Notes: generated from the sequence alone by a model not told the origin. A stretch of 64,000 nt of DNA from Siphonodentalium dalli (GCA_032622095.1 CP136064.1:176158247-176222246), one strand, 5' to 3'. Shown: positions 23,630 to 37,100, numbered from the stretch's first letter. Translations and numbers: made by a program.

Positions 23630-23900
23630 TGAATCTCACTCTGGGTCAAATTGTGTCCGTGAACGTGGCGGAATCACCAAAAAAGTGCCATCAATATGAG
23701 GGTAGGTCCGTACTATTGAAGAACCCTGCTCATTCAGCCAAGCTGACCTGGAAAAAGTTCTCAATGAGCAAAGTAGATACATTATACTTGCAGAAAAAAG
23801 CCGCATTGTCACACACTTGTGTGTATATTACTAGTTAACTCGGTTTGTTCGCCGTGACGGAATCACACAACGGGCGTGACGGAATCACCGTGCGATTTTT
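23630..23900 (+). repeat. Short GTGACGGAATCAC repeats
   Basis: The phrase GTGGCGGAATCACC or GTGACGGAATCAC occurs at about 23664, 23853 and 23877. It is not part of a gene I recognise. Confidence 0.45.
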
Positions 23901-24279
23901 TTAGCTATAGTTTTTTGTGTAACAAGTGCGGACATTGTCATAAAAGCATAAAACTTGGCACATGTGTATATTAGGTCCCACGTATTATTTTCAGATATGG
24001 GGGCAATCACGAAAATACTTTCCATGGCAACGGTTGCTATGCGACTGTTTTTACCTTAGAAACGGGTTATCGGTAGGGGTTAAACCGTCATTTTACTAAA
24101 ATATATGTGCAAAAAGGGGATACTATGGTAATTGAGGCAGATTGTGATATGGGAAATGTGACAAAAATAACATTTCCACACATGCCTCACTATTAACCTA
24201 GAATGACCCTTGAGCTGCTTGAAAATGATATTTTGGTTCATTTGACCTTATTTGGCAAAATATGAAAATATGCGTTGAC

Positions 24280-24291
24280 TGCGCATGCGCG
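24280..24291. promoter_or_regulatory. NRF-1-like site upstream of AIP
   Basis: TGCGCATGCGCG fits the NRF-1 palindrome (YGCGCAYGCGCR) and lies about 730 bp before the AIP start codon. The same core also occurs inside the tandem repeats at about 34050 and 34710, so the motif alone is weak evidence of promoter function. Confidence 0.35.
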
Positions 24292-24912
24292 CATCATTGA
24301 TCCCAGTCACACAATATCTGGTGTTTAAGAGATTGTATAGTGAGGGCAATGACCATTCCAAAATATATTCATTGGATAGTAATAATGAAATACAGAAGAA
24401 GCAACAACATTCCCCGGTGACATGCTTATGATGCAAATACCCATTGTCGGTATCCATGGCCGCTTTTTCGTGGAATTCATGAGTAGGCCCTAAACAAAAT
24501 ATATAGGCCTATGTCACATGTGTTTTGAACATGTTATCCAGACATTTTATTTCAATAATGATAATATACCAGTACGGTACCATTGCAGAAACATGTTCAT
24601 GCGGTAGCCAGTGATTTCGACCCACTGTGACTTCGACCCAAAGTGATTTCATTTCCCAAATCTGATAGGGCCTACTTTAGAGGATGATCGAGCCTGACTA
24701 AAATTACGGGATTTCTGATCCGGAAAATAAGATACGTCAAAAAAATGTAACCTTACAAAATCGCAACTGAAAATCGGCTTATCGATTCAATCGTCAACCT
24801 CGTCGAATCGGCGGAAAGTACCGAGGAGTCCAAATGATATAAACGTTTTAATTCAACCCCACTGCCGGTTGACCGGTACCGACATCCACCGACGAAATAT
24901 TAAGCTGCAAAA

Positions 24913-24961
24913 CAGAGTTCATTCCCCTGGCTACGCTATCTGCATAGGGGACTGAACTCTG
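24913..24961 (+). promoter_or_regulatory. Stem-loop just upstream of AIP
   Basis: CAGAGTTCATTCCCCT (24913-24928) pairs with AGGGGACTGAACTCTG (24946-24961) with one mismatch over 16 bp and a 17-base loop. It lies 57 bp before the conserved AIP start codon. If it is in the 5' leader it would form a strong hairpin. The transcription start is not visible, so this is conditional. Confidence 0.4.
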
Positions 24962-24962
24962 C

Positions 24963-25025
24963 ATGGAGTTTGATGGAGTATTTGTTATGTTTAGAGTTAC
25001 CGAACTTGAAACAGAGAATGGCTGA
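24963..25025 (+). promoter_or_regulatory. Overlapping upstream ORF at the AIP start
   Basis: An out-of-frame ATG at 24963 opens 20 codons and stops at TGA 25023-25025, just after the AIP ATG at 25018. A further ATG at 24973 is in frame with AIP and would add 15 residues. A possible splice acceptor (TTATGTTTAG, ending at about 24993) could remove both from the mRNA. Confidence 0.35.
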
Positions 25026-25116
25026 TCTTGTTTATAACCTACAAAAGCGTGGAATTTTGAAGAAAGTTTTGCACCCAGGAAGCAATGAATTACCAGAATA
25101 TGTAGACAATACGAAG
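25018..25116 (+). CDS. AIP: AIP exon 1 (residues 1-33)
   Basis: Starts ATG GCT GAT (MADL) and ends at AAG before GTAATG. It encodes the N-terminal strand-helix of the FKBP-like domain (KRGILKKVLHPGSNELPEY), like vertebrate AIP. It is exactly 33 codons with a phase 0 junction, as in human exon 1. Confidence 0.93.
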
Positions 25117-28100
25117 GTAATGTTTAACTCCGTGGTTGCATTAATCGGGGCGCACATGCAGCGATATTTGTCGTTGTTGTTGTTGTTGGCATCATAATCA
25201 TCTGTAGCTGATTAATGTCACTGGTGCATTAACTGCTGGTGCTGTATTCACTAGGTGCTATACTCTGTATGTGTGACGTCTTCTATCTGGTAAGGGAGAG
25301 TTATATACATATATAAAATCATTGTTTAGACACTGATGCCTGAAGATCTGACAAAGTTGTGAACAAGTTTATGTCGAAGAAGTTCTGTATCTGCTGACAG
25401 TCCTTCGCATTGCCCGAGGAGAAGTTTTATTGTTTTGCCGCTGTCATTTATAGAATCCTGGAGTTGCGGACTTTCAGTGAGATCAGAAAACAGTATGTCC
25501 CTGTACCCTTGGTTTAAGCTGCAGTTGAGAATGTAGTGTAGTATAGTTCCTTGTTCACCACAAGAGCATTTCGGTGTGGCTACAAGATTCATTTTGAACA
25601 TATGCTCATTTAGGAGAGTGTGACCTAACTTGAGTCGGTTAACTTTCACCTCCGTGGCTCTGTCAGAGAATGAGAATTTGGTAGGCTTCATACCAGTTAT
25701 TGGAAACAATTCTTGAGTGTGCTGTGAAGTTTTACAAAGGTCCCACGAGGTTTGCCACTTACATTTAACAGAGTCCTTTATTGCATTTTTATGTTCTTTG
25801 AAAGAGTTCAGATTAGAGTGATCTGTGAAAGAAGCTTGCGGGACAGTAGAAGCTGCTTCTTTTGCTGCAATGTCTGCCAAATCATTACCCGTAATGTTAG
25901 TATGACCTCTCATCCATTTCAGAATAACCCTGGATCCCGTTTCATTAAAAATATCATTTATTAGAGAGTTACATGCACGAGTGTGATCTATGTGACCTTT
26001 ATAATAGTCTCGATTGTATATTGTCTGTAACGCACTTTTTGAGTCACTGATAACAATGGTTGCTACAGATAGCTTTTTTGTTTTGACAAACGATTTGGCA
26101 TATATTAGACCCAGTCTTAGTCCATAAAGTTCAGCATTGAGACTGTCATCAGAAGATTGAACAGGTTCACTTATGATAACCGGATCGCTGAGTAGGCCAC
26201 TAGTGTATATAACGGCAGCAGAACCACTGTGTCCATTATTTAGCACTGATCCGTCCGTAAAAATAATCAGGTCTTTTCCACCTGTGCTCTGTAGGAATTT
26301 ACAGTTATCATTACTTTCGATGTCTAGAGATGCTGCTTGAGATGTATTACTAGAGTTTGGTAAAGTTTCAGGAGTTGAGTAGATGGCGTAAGTGCAGAAA
26401 TCGTCACTTTCAGGGAGATATATTGGTTCTTTTTCTATAGAGCCGAGTTTGTTACCCAACAGATATTTTCCAAAGGAATAGAGTTTTGCCATGGGAGTGT
26501 CGCGGATTTCGCCCACAGAAAAACTGTTGATTATTGTGGAAATTTGTGTCAAAAACCATGAAAAAAATATTTACACCTCTATATATGTAATCTATAGTTT
26601 ATAGTATAGAGTTTCATATATTTCGTTGTTTTTGGCACAAATTTCCAACAACTTATTTCGGCACTGGCATGGGAAGTTGTACAGTCAGTCAGGGTATAGC
26701 TGATCATCGTGTATACGGGTCCCACTAAATACCAAGCAATACCAAGCAATACCAAGCAGTAGACAAATAATGAAAGTATAAGGTCGTAGTAGGTCATATA
26801 AGGTTATATGGACATGTTAATGGTTGTTTTAGTGAATATTATATGTATATTCTATCTATAAACCGCTAACAACTAATCCGACCGATATTAGCGTTTGATA
26901 ATTGCTGCTTGGTATATAGCGTAAATACCAAGCAGTAAGTCGACTGGCTGTAAAATCCAATTAGACACAATATCTCGTAAACACTAAACTCCCATCAGCT
27001 TTTATCCGGGCTTTGGACCGGCAGACATGGTCTGGCAGCTTTAAAGTTTTTTTGTGTCTAGAGCCTAGACATTGCACTTTTGTTGAGTGCTCATTTGTTT
27101 TTTATATGACACAACGTGCCCCTATGGTTTTGGTTTATAGTGCTTGTGATTTAGTTTTCACTCATGTTAGCACTCGAGCTCTTATCAGTCGAGACTCGGC
27201 ACAATTACCCCATTGAAGGGGAGTGTGTGTCTTTTGGCTAAGTACGTACGGTACTAATAGCATGTTATGTACAGTGTACTTATGCCACTTTCTGGCGTTT
27301 GTTTGATATTGTTCTTGTTTTTGAGGTTTTAACTCTCTTTTTCTGGCCTGGTTTTTTGGCTATTGCGGCTGTCTTGGGTATAGTCAACCGTCCGTCCGTC
27401 GAAGTTTGTATTGATGAACTGTCAAAAACGAAGTTTAACAGTCGGCGCAAACGTCGGTCACGTTGGTCTGTTGTCAAATTTACCCAAGTCTCATGGCGAA
27501 CACAAAGTGACTTTGCAGTGGGTGCAAGCATGAAGCTGCCAGCACCATACAAAGCACTTCTAACATCTCTGTGCTGGTCCATCACTATGTCTTGTAGTCT
27601 GTCAGTCAAGTCTGGTAACTTTAATACTTTCCATTCGTTCTCTAATTTTATTATGTTATTGAGACTCTCACAGTTGTTATTTGTCCAATGTTTAGGTATG
27701 ACTGTCTTGCATTTTTGTCTTGGTTCAAATACCTTTGTTTTCAATTTTGGCAACAAAGTTTCGGTCAAATACTTAATTTTATACACGTCCGAGATGTCAT
27801 TTTGTTGTTCGGTGTAATCGTCGCTGTCGTCAATCGTCAATAAACCGTTGTCTTTGGAAAATAGTCTTGTCATTACTTCATTAACTCGCTCTTTGCTTTC
27901 TTTTTTGCACATTTTAAACATAGCATTTTTTTTTAAATGAAGTGTGCATAAAGTATGTGTGGCAAATGTAAAAAAAAGGCCGTTGATCGCGTCATATCTT
28001 GAAGAGACCCGTCCATGTGAATGCGATTTTGTTTTATGCGCAAAAAATAATTTATTTACACAAAGTAATTGTTACTGGATCAGATGACACATCCCATAAA

Positions 28101-31100
28101 TGAAGTTAGCCATGTCGAGAATTATAGTTTCTATGTTGTTGTCAAGTTCGGCGGGTGAGTTAATTGGCTCACCACCCAGAAGCAGGGCTAACAGAGACAT
28201 ATCATCTCTAGAATCTATGTACTGAAAGGTCGAGAGACCAACCTCATCAAGAATGTGTTCCCAAAACGAATTCCGAAGGGCAAGTGAATTGGCTGCTGTA
28301 CAGTAACGAAGGGCGTGTAATATGTCATTCTGTATCCCGTTACCACAAGCGCGACACGTGCGATCATTAGAAAATGTAGTTCTGTTGAGCAGTAGAGCGA
28401 GATTTTTCAGAGCTTGCGACGCGCCAGGGTGCCTTTTCAGCAATGTCCAAATACTCCAAAATGACAGTGGATCATTGTGCACAATGCGAAACAAATCAAG
28501 TGATGTATCTCGGTCCACTGTAGTTTTCCATTGTATAACATAGTGTGACTGTACTGTTGATTTGCAGAGGTGCTTCCATGCTGATTTAGAAGGAAATTCG
28601 CCAGTCGCAACGAAAGTATCCAGATGCGCGTGCAGATTGTATTGCCGAAGTAACTGTGTAATGTCGGACACAAACCCTGTTGTCGCACGTCCGAAGAGGC
28701 TCAGCAAGAAGAATTTATATAAGAAAATTCGCAGTGGTTCCTGGTGCCCATCGGGAAGGTAAATTAGATCAGCGAGGAATGAATGTTTCGAGTGGCATAA
28801 GACCTAACAGGCTCATTGAAATAACAGTAGGAGTCCGAGTTGGGAGAGATTGTATATGCTTAACACACGAGCGATAAGCTTTCTCCATGCAGTAAACATT
28901 GGAATCTGTAGAGGTTGTCAGAATTTCACACCCATAGAGACATTTCGGCAGAACAATAGTTTTTAAAAGAGAGGTCATCGTGGGCGGAGTGCATTGTTTC
29001 GTGATATTTCTACCAGCAATTGCGAAGAATGTTTTTCTAAGCTTATCGGAAATATCAGAGGCCCTGGTATTACTGTTCTTGAACTTGCACTGTCTTATCC
29101 CTAAATGCACACAGTCTGTCGTCTCATGGAGCGTTTGGTCTCCGATAGACCAAGTTCTGTTGCTGCGCTCGTGTTGACGCCCCGACTCGTTGAATACAAC
29201 AACAAAACTTTTTGTGTTCGAGAACATAAATCGCCAATTCCGAGCATATGAATTGCATATATCGATGAGATTATCTAGACCAGCTTTTGATGTAGAAATC
29301 AAGGCGATATCGTCAGCAGTTGTTGGAGCAGTGCAGTTAACATGACCGACTAACAATCCTTCGTTCGTTGAACTGAGACGCGCTAGCAACTCGTTGATAA
29401 ATACAAGGTAGAAAAAAGGGGAAGTCACTTCCCCTTGTCTTGTTCCTTGCAGAATATCCACTGGTTTTGATAATGTGCCATTATACATCACTCGACTCGT
29501 GCAGTTATAGTGCATGTTGGAGACAATGCGTAGAATTTTGCCTTTAAAGCCGAGTTCATTGAGTTTCACCAAGAGGCCTTGATGCCAGACTCGGTCAAAA
29601 GCTTTCTGACTATCAAGAAAGCACACATATGCACGAGAGTTCATGTCAGCGGCGTAGCTTATTGACTCCTGCAGAATAAATGATGTCATCACACAGCTAA
29701 CGTTTTTCTGAAATCCGTGTTGAAGTGCGTTAGGGAAATCATCAAGACACTTATCACCTAGAAATCTGTTTAGGAGGATGCTCTCGAATGTTTTGTATAT
29801 CACCGGCAAAAGAGTTATTGCTCTGTAGCTATCCGGGATATGCTTGGGCTTCGGTGAACCTTTATATAAGGGAACGATTATTCCAATTTTTAGTGCTGGT
29901 GGTATCCACTCTAACGCCAAGATACCATTGAAAAGACGAAGGAGCAATGTCGAGAGCAGTTCACTTCCATGAACTAGATGTTCGTTAACCACATGATCGA
30001 TGCCACCAGACTTTTTCCGATGTGACCGGACCTCGATATGCACTGGACACACAAATAGCCCAAGGAAGATTTTCCGAAAAAATTGAATTCCTTACTTTTT
30101 AAATTCTCACACGGAAGGTGGAACCACTTGTCGCAGAGATCGCAGGCGATGCTTTTTATCTCGTGACATTCGTCACCACAAACTCCACACGGGTAACACG
30201 GTTTTGAAGACATACTGAACGTTTGAATATAATCAAATCGATGATAAGACTGAGGAAACTAGATCTCGTACTCCATTTATATATTTTTTTGACACTCATT
30301 ACTACTCTAAAGTGTCGTTTCATTAACCACTGCTTACTGTAATACCACAGGGAAACCAACTAATATCCCGTAAATACCACAGCGAAAGCCGACGACTCAG
30401 GTGTCTTATAATTATAAACTGCTTACTTTAATAACACAGCGAAGCCATCAGGCATCACACAATGGAGTAGAGCGACATTGTGATTAATTGGATTTTATCA
30501 CTGGCGCTGTATATACGCTATATACCAAGCACTAATTTACCAAGCAGTAATTACTGGCCGCTACCGTTTTGGCGTTTAATAAGTCGAAAATAGATAAAAA
30601 TATTAACTAAAACAACCATTAACATGTCCATATAACCTTATATGACCTTCTACAACCTTTTAATTTCCTTATTTGTTTACTGCTTGGTATTGCTTGGTAT
30701 TGCTTGGTATATAGTGGGACCGCGTGTATACAGTATAGCGGATCAGAAAGATGATGTTTCCGCAATAAAATCTCATTATTATTAATATTAATAAAAGTTG
30801 TGGCCATTCTTTTGTTGTAGTTTTATGAAGATACTTATTAAAATTTACCGTACAAAGTTACATTCGAATTGTACGTCGGCAACTTAATTTTTTAACATTT
30901 TCACGAAGCTGACTGAAAAATTCCGAAACGAAATTCGGCGAGTCGGGTCGTGAATATTTTTTTTATGAAAAAATTAAATGAAGTTGTGGATCAGCTACGC
31001 TAGTGGTAAGACTTTTATTTTGTTGTTCCATCATAATAATTCATGCTATAACAATTTCATTTTGATTGGTATACGTATTTCCCTTCATCTTGAACGTGTC

Positions 31101-34100
31101 CATTTGTTTTGCCTGCATGATCGAGTCATTAATAGCGGATCGCACATGCGCAGTAACCAGTAAAGTTAAAACGAAACTATTTTTAGAAAATGTAAACAAC
31201 TGGCATGCTCGTTTTCTGTGGGGTTTTCTGTTACTAAGTACATTAAAAGCTAGAGTTATTGTGCAAAAATATCTTCAAACTAGCTTGTTACAATACATCT
31301 TGTGCTAACAAGGTGTAAAAGTGAGATAGGAAGTGTAAAATTATTCATTGAAGCAAGTGATCCGCTACTGACAAAAGTGGTCCGCTACTGACCAATTTAC
31401 GCCTGTCAAACGATCTAATTTTCCGAAATAAAGGAGGACTTGGTAAAAATAATTCTACTTCCAAAGGAAGCAGTGTATACATGTCTATAAATATCAATGA
31501 AAAAATCCAGGAAATTCCTTTTAGTTGCAGAGAAATACGGGAAAAATTAAAAAGTGATTCGCTATACCCAGACTGACTGTAGTCCAACAAATTAGACGAT
31601 TCGGATTAAGACCTATTTTAATATTTGGACATTTATGTGGCCTTAATCCCTCATCGTCCAACCATGGGCGTGAAAAATTTGAACGCTACGAAGCCGCAAG
31701 ATTTATGTGGCAAGGGCATGCCCCTTTAACTTACACCACAGTCCTAGGAATCACTGTCCATGTAATATTAAATTTGATTAAAATATAACAAATAGATCTA
31801 GATATATTACCTCTACTGTACAGATATAAGTACAGTTAGGCAACATCAGATTTTGTTATTATGTAAACCATCATCTCATTGGCTGAAGACCACCCCCTGT
31901 GCTCTATCACTAAAACGAACAATTGGATTTTTCGTTAGAAACAAATGCATTTATCTCCCCACAATTGGCATGTGACAATTAAGTTAATTGTTCTTAATGC
32001 GCTCGTTGGGTCATATCAACTCTACCTGGTCTGAGTTGTACATAAATCGTGATTTTCCATCCAAATATCAGCATAAATTCACATTTATTGAATTGTTGAA
32101 AATCATTTTTAATGACGCACAGCAACTTCCGGTAGTGTCTCTCTTCAGTTCCTTATTACAATTACTTATTTAAAATTTGCAGCCAATCCCAGTACAAGTT
32201 ATCTCCCATTGCCTCTCTTGGGATGCGGAACTAACCGGGAGCTTGGGAATATAAAATTTGCTTTTACATCTCAAGGTATCAACCACCCCTAGGGCCCTAC
32301 TTGAAAATATATAGATATATTAGTTTGAGATGGTCATTTCTACATTTCTCTAGTAATGAGAATGAGTTAAAATGTGCACTTAGTAGTGTACAGCAGAGCC
32401 AGTTTTACCACACCCGACGTCTGTTTACTCACATCCGTAATCCCTTTTATTCGGATTATCACCGGGTGCGAATAAGTAAAATGGTATTTATAGAATGGAT
32501 ATGTTTTTCCAAAATCGTAAAGAATTCCACCGAGTTTGCACCTGAAGGAATATTCGAGTAACTAACAGCTATTTTCTTGTAAGTGGGTAAAGATACTAAC
32601 AATCTGAATACACCATTGTTTCAAGAAAAAAATACGGAATATTATGATATAAACTCAGAATTCGCGAATGTTTGTGTGGCATAAAAATTTGTACTCTGTA
32701 ATTTCTTGCAAATCATCTGCCAATGAAAATGCAGTATACAAACTTTTTACTTTCCAAACTGTTCTTTATATAACTACTAGCAGGTTAGCCCGCCACTGGC
32801 GTGCTTGGTCAGAAACATGACAATGTTTTATGTTTTGTTTGTGTTTTTCAATGAGATAATATTGGGTTTTTCAATATTTTACCCGATTTGACCTTGAATT
32901 GATCATTTTCAAGGTCAAGGTCATGTCGGGGTCACAATATATAATTTGTGGGTACCCGTTTGAAGGTTAAGACTGACCCGATGAAAAATTCCCCCGTTCC
33001 TAGGAACGACAGACATAAGAATGTTTCACACAATGCGACGTCGACGATCCCCGTGTGTTTTTACACTTATATACGAAGTTTGAGCTCACCTAGGGCGGAA
33101 AAACTTACCCGATCCGCGTTCTTAGGAACACAACACGCTCCGCGTTCTTAGGAACACAACACGCTCATGTCTATACACGCCCAGACCCAGAAGAGGTATG
33201 ATTTTTTTTAACCTGCCCGTGGCCATTGAGCAGCCCCTGACAGAGGTTGTCCACCCTTACGAGATGGTCAATAGTCCTCGCAAAGTTAATCCCGTCGTGA
33301 ACCCCATCCTCGCAAAGTGCGGACAGTCAATTAATCCCGTCGTGAACCCCAATAACCAACGCGACGTAATTTTGTTTGGTATCATGTGTTGCGTTCTAAA
33401 AATTGGAAAGCACTTGTTCCCGTATATCTCTCTGCATAATAAATTTCGAGCGATAACGTTGCGTTTGCGTAAATACGAAATTGTGAGTGTTGGTTTGTAA
33501 CCAGGATTTCTGAGAAGCATTATGCCTATATCCACACTAACTACCCCCCCCCCCCCCCCCCCTAAGCCCTGACCTAAGTGGCATACATACTATAACAATG
33601 ATGTTGTAAGAGTACTATGTCATCCAATAAATCTCCCCGCATAGGAAACCACTCAATGTTCCCGTATATCTCTCTGCAGATGCTAATAACGTTGAATGGT
33701 AAACAGACGCACTTTATAGCGATGCGTCAAAAACAAACGCTCATTAAATTATCACTTGATTCACCACCGCAGTGCCGTTTTTTGTGACTGAGATTGGAGA
33801 ACGGGTGCTGTGAGCTTCTCCAAAACGCGACCACGGCGGTGTCCGTGGGATTTTACACTTATATACGAAATTTGAGCTCGATGGGTGCAGTCGTTTTCGA
33901 TTCTATAAAGTACACACATATATATATACGGAAGTCTCAAAATATATAGTATAGCCGATGAGCCCGACGTTGTCCGGGCTATTCATCCGGGCTATTCAAA
34001 AACCAAATTTCAAGTCGTTAGCTCCACCCGTTTCCGAGATCTGGTCTGCGCATGCGCGAAGCTGGCGTCGCACGGGCTCGGCGACCCGATAAAATTCGTA

Positions 34101-37100
34101 TCCGGGGCAAGATACGTTCACATACCAAATTTCAAGTCGATAGCTCCACCTGTTCCCGAGATCTCGTCTGCGCATGCGCGAAGCTGGCGTCGCACGAGAT
34201 CGGCGACCCGATAAAATTCGTATCCGGGGCAAGATACATTCACATACCAAATTTCAAGTCGATAGCTCCATCCGTTTCCGAGATCTCGTCTGCGCATGCG
34301 CTGCACGGGCGTCGCACAGGCTCGCCAATACGACAACGTCCACCGCCTGGTCAAACTACACACACGTACCAAGTTTTGTCCCGATCGGTCGAGAATCTTA
34401 GATTTGTATTAATGACAAACATACAGACAAACATACAGACAGACAGACAAACAGACAGAGGTCTTCAAAATATATATGAGACTAGCCGATGAGCCCGACG
34501 TTGTCTGGGCTATTCAAAAACCAAATTTCAAGTCGATAGCTCTACCCAGCCCGAAATTTCAAGTCGATAGCTCTACCCGTTTCCGAGATCTGGTCTGCGC
34601 GAACCTGGCGTCGCACGGGCTCGGCGACCCGATAAAATTCGTATCCGGGGCAAGATACATTCACATACCAAATTTCAAGTCGATAGCTCCACCCGTTTCC
34701 GAGATCTCGTCTGCGCATGCGCGAAGCTGGTGTCGCACGGGCTTGGCGACCCGATAAAATTTGTATCTGGGGCAAGATACATTCACATAGCAAATTTCAA
34801 GTCGATAGCTCCACCCGTTTCCGAGATCTCGTCTGCGTATGCGCGAAGCGGGCGCCGCACGGGCTCGCCAATACGACAACGTCCACCGCCTGGTCAAACT
34901 ACACACACGTACCAAGTTTCGTCCCGATCGGTCGAGAATCGTAGATTTGTATAAATGACAGACAGACAGACAGACAAACAGACAGAGGTCTTCAAAATAT
35001 ATTATAGATAGATAATAACTAAATATAAAATATTGATTTAATATTATTAAATAATATTTTATTCAACTAACAGTGATTCCTAGGGACTGTGCTTACACTG
35101 TTCACGTCCAATGACACAAATAAAACCATAAATAAAAAACACTTACCTGTTGTTGGAATGTTTAGTATCATGACTGAACTAACTAGAATATTTTTTGTCA
35201 CTATTAATCCATTAAAATTTGATCAGAATACACACGTCAGAAATATCAACATCGTCTGCGTGAGCGACTACGCGCCGTATTGAGATTACGCGCATGCGTA
35301 AAGGATCAGAAATCATGGATTTTTTTTAGGCCACACCAAACTTATTTCGCAGTTTCATTGTTCCAGATCACGTAGGAGCAGGCTGATTTTTATAGACATT
35401 ATGGGATCTATATCCTTATAATTTTTCGGAGTGAATGATTTTTGTTCACATCTATATATTAAGTATATATGTAATAAGCGCTAGATAAAAAACGCTAACT
35501 GGCTGTCAAGCCACATACAGTACAAAGACGCAAGGAAAGCTATAGTGGATGGGTGTCAAGTAGGCCTTCAGTTTCAACAATTGGAAAGTATATGCCTAAC
35601 ATGTTGAATTTGTTTTGATATGCGAGTATTACTGTGGTCATATATTTAATGTGAAATTTGTAGTGATAAATCGAGATATATATAAACACATATATATATA
35701 TATAGCATCGTCGTCGAAAATTGCTAGAAGTTTCATAGCAGACATCTAAATGCGATTTTGGGCGCAATTTATTACCGGATGGGAATATATTCGCTGCCAC
35801 GTGGTCTTGTATTTTATACATATAAAAACGAGCTTCGCTTTGATAATTGAGAATGACACAGCTACGAAAATGCATATATGTGTACAAGTTCAATTATTCT
35901 ATATAATTTGTAGCCGCCACACAGATGTGATATTTGTAAGCTCTGTGTGCGCACAGGTACGATTTTAGTCGAGCGACTGAATGTGATTGGCTACTTCCAA
36001 TAAATAGTACGACTCGATCGTAGAAAATCAAAATTATTCGATTCTTTGCGAGGCCAATCGTGCGACAAAATGTCCTGCGATTTTCCACCGCACACGCTAC
36101 GATTTTACCTATATTTAGCCTATAATATAGGCGTAACCGGTGCCCGATATTTGTTGTACGATATATATCGCATCGTACTCGTGTGCGGCGCGCTTAAGGC
36201 ATGTTTAGGTTTTCCGTATCAATAATAATATTATATGTCGGCCGGTCTATTGTCAATTGTGTAATTTCCAATTTAACACAGTCAGGCAACTATTTTCGGT
36301 ACAGGCAACAGTCAGGCAACTATTTTCGGTACAATATACGTTTAAACACGTACACATATTCGCCGTATTAATGACCATATAATCTTTTAAACATATAATA
36401 GGATGACCATACTTACCATTACTACTGTAGAAAACATTAACACAACTGTTTATTTGAACGTTGATTTACCGTTTTCTCATTTTACTGGAAAAAGCGGTAA
36501 TAATCGATAACCATCGGAACGGCAGGATTTTTTTCTCGATGTCGATTATAAACAGGCAAACGAAAATATAGTCGAAGTGCCGTTTCAGTTAATCTGTTTA
36601 TCACTAGAAATGTGTTGGTTTTATGACAAAATATCGAACATAGACCTATATAATCCGGCTTTTGGTGACAATTTGGTCATAGTTTTCGACTTGTGAACAT
36701 TTCATGGGGCAGGTGGTCGTTGAATTCATCGATTACAACTGATTTACTTACACGAAAATCCACAGGAATACGAATATAATCCACATAAGTGACTAATAAT
36801 AATAACTATTACCCATGCATATCTTACTCTCGTCGAATCTTGACATACCGGGAAGCTTGAAAGACCAAGCATCAGGTTAACCGGTTAATCAATTTGAATT
36901 TCAAAACTAATAAAATAATTTCCATATCCCTTCAAATATTGTTTACTTAATTAAGAAAAGGCATCTTTATTTTTGGTACAAAAATATCAATGGTATAATT
37001 TTGATAAGAACACTTATATGATGAAAATGTCAACAAAACCGGACGAACAGACCCTTATTATTGTTATTTATCAAACAAACAACATTTGGCACTAATGTGC

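Larger units (their letters stand above)
26717..30722. mobile_element. Mutator-like element (MULE) with long TIRs
   Basis: A 4,006-bp element in AIP intron 1. The ends GGGTCCCACTAAATACC and GGTATATAGTGGGACCG are inverted copies. The similarity continues for about 120 bp (AGGTCATATAAGGTTATATG, GACATGTTAATGGTTGTTTT) and, more weakly, to about 260 bp (AAAATCCAATTA). Each end has three tandem 10-bp iterons containing TACCAAGCA plus two more inside. It is flanked by perfect 9-bp duplications. Contents on the - strand: a transposase C-terminal fragment (27280-27921) and a broken PHD/reverse-transcriptase retroelement (28072-30213). It probably cannot make its own transposase. Confidence 0.88.

Noticed and set aside
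27299..27817. 172-codon frame on the + strand.
   Set aside because: It is the antisense shadow of the MULE transposase fragment at 27280-27921.
34052..34954. Several overlapping open frames on both strands (for example with VARARRPDKIRIRGKI).
   Set aside because: They are the same tandem unit read in different frames; both strands and several frames stay open only because the repeat lacks stops.
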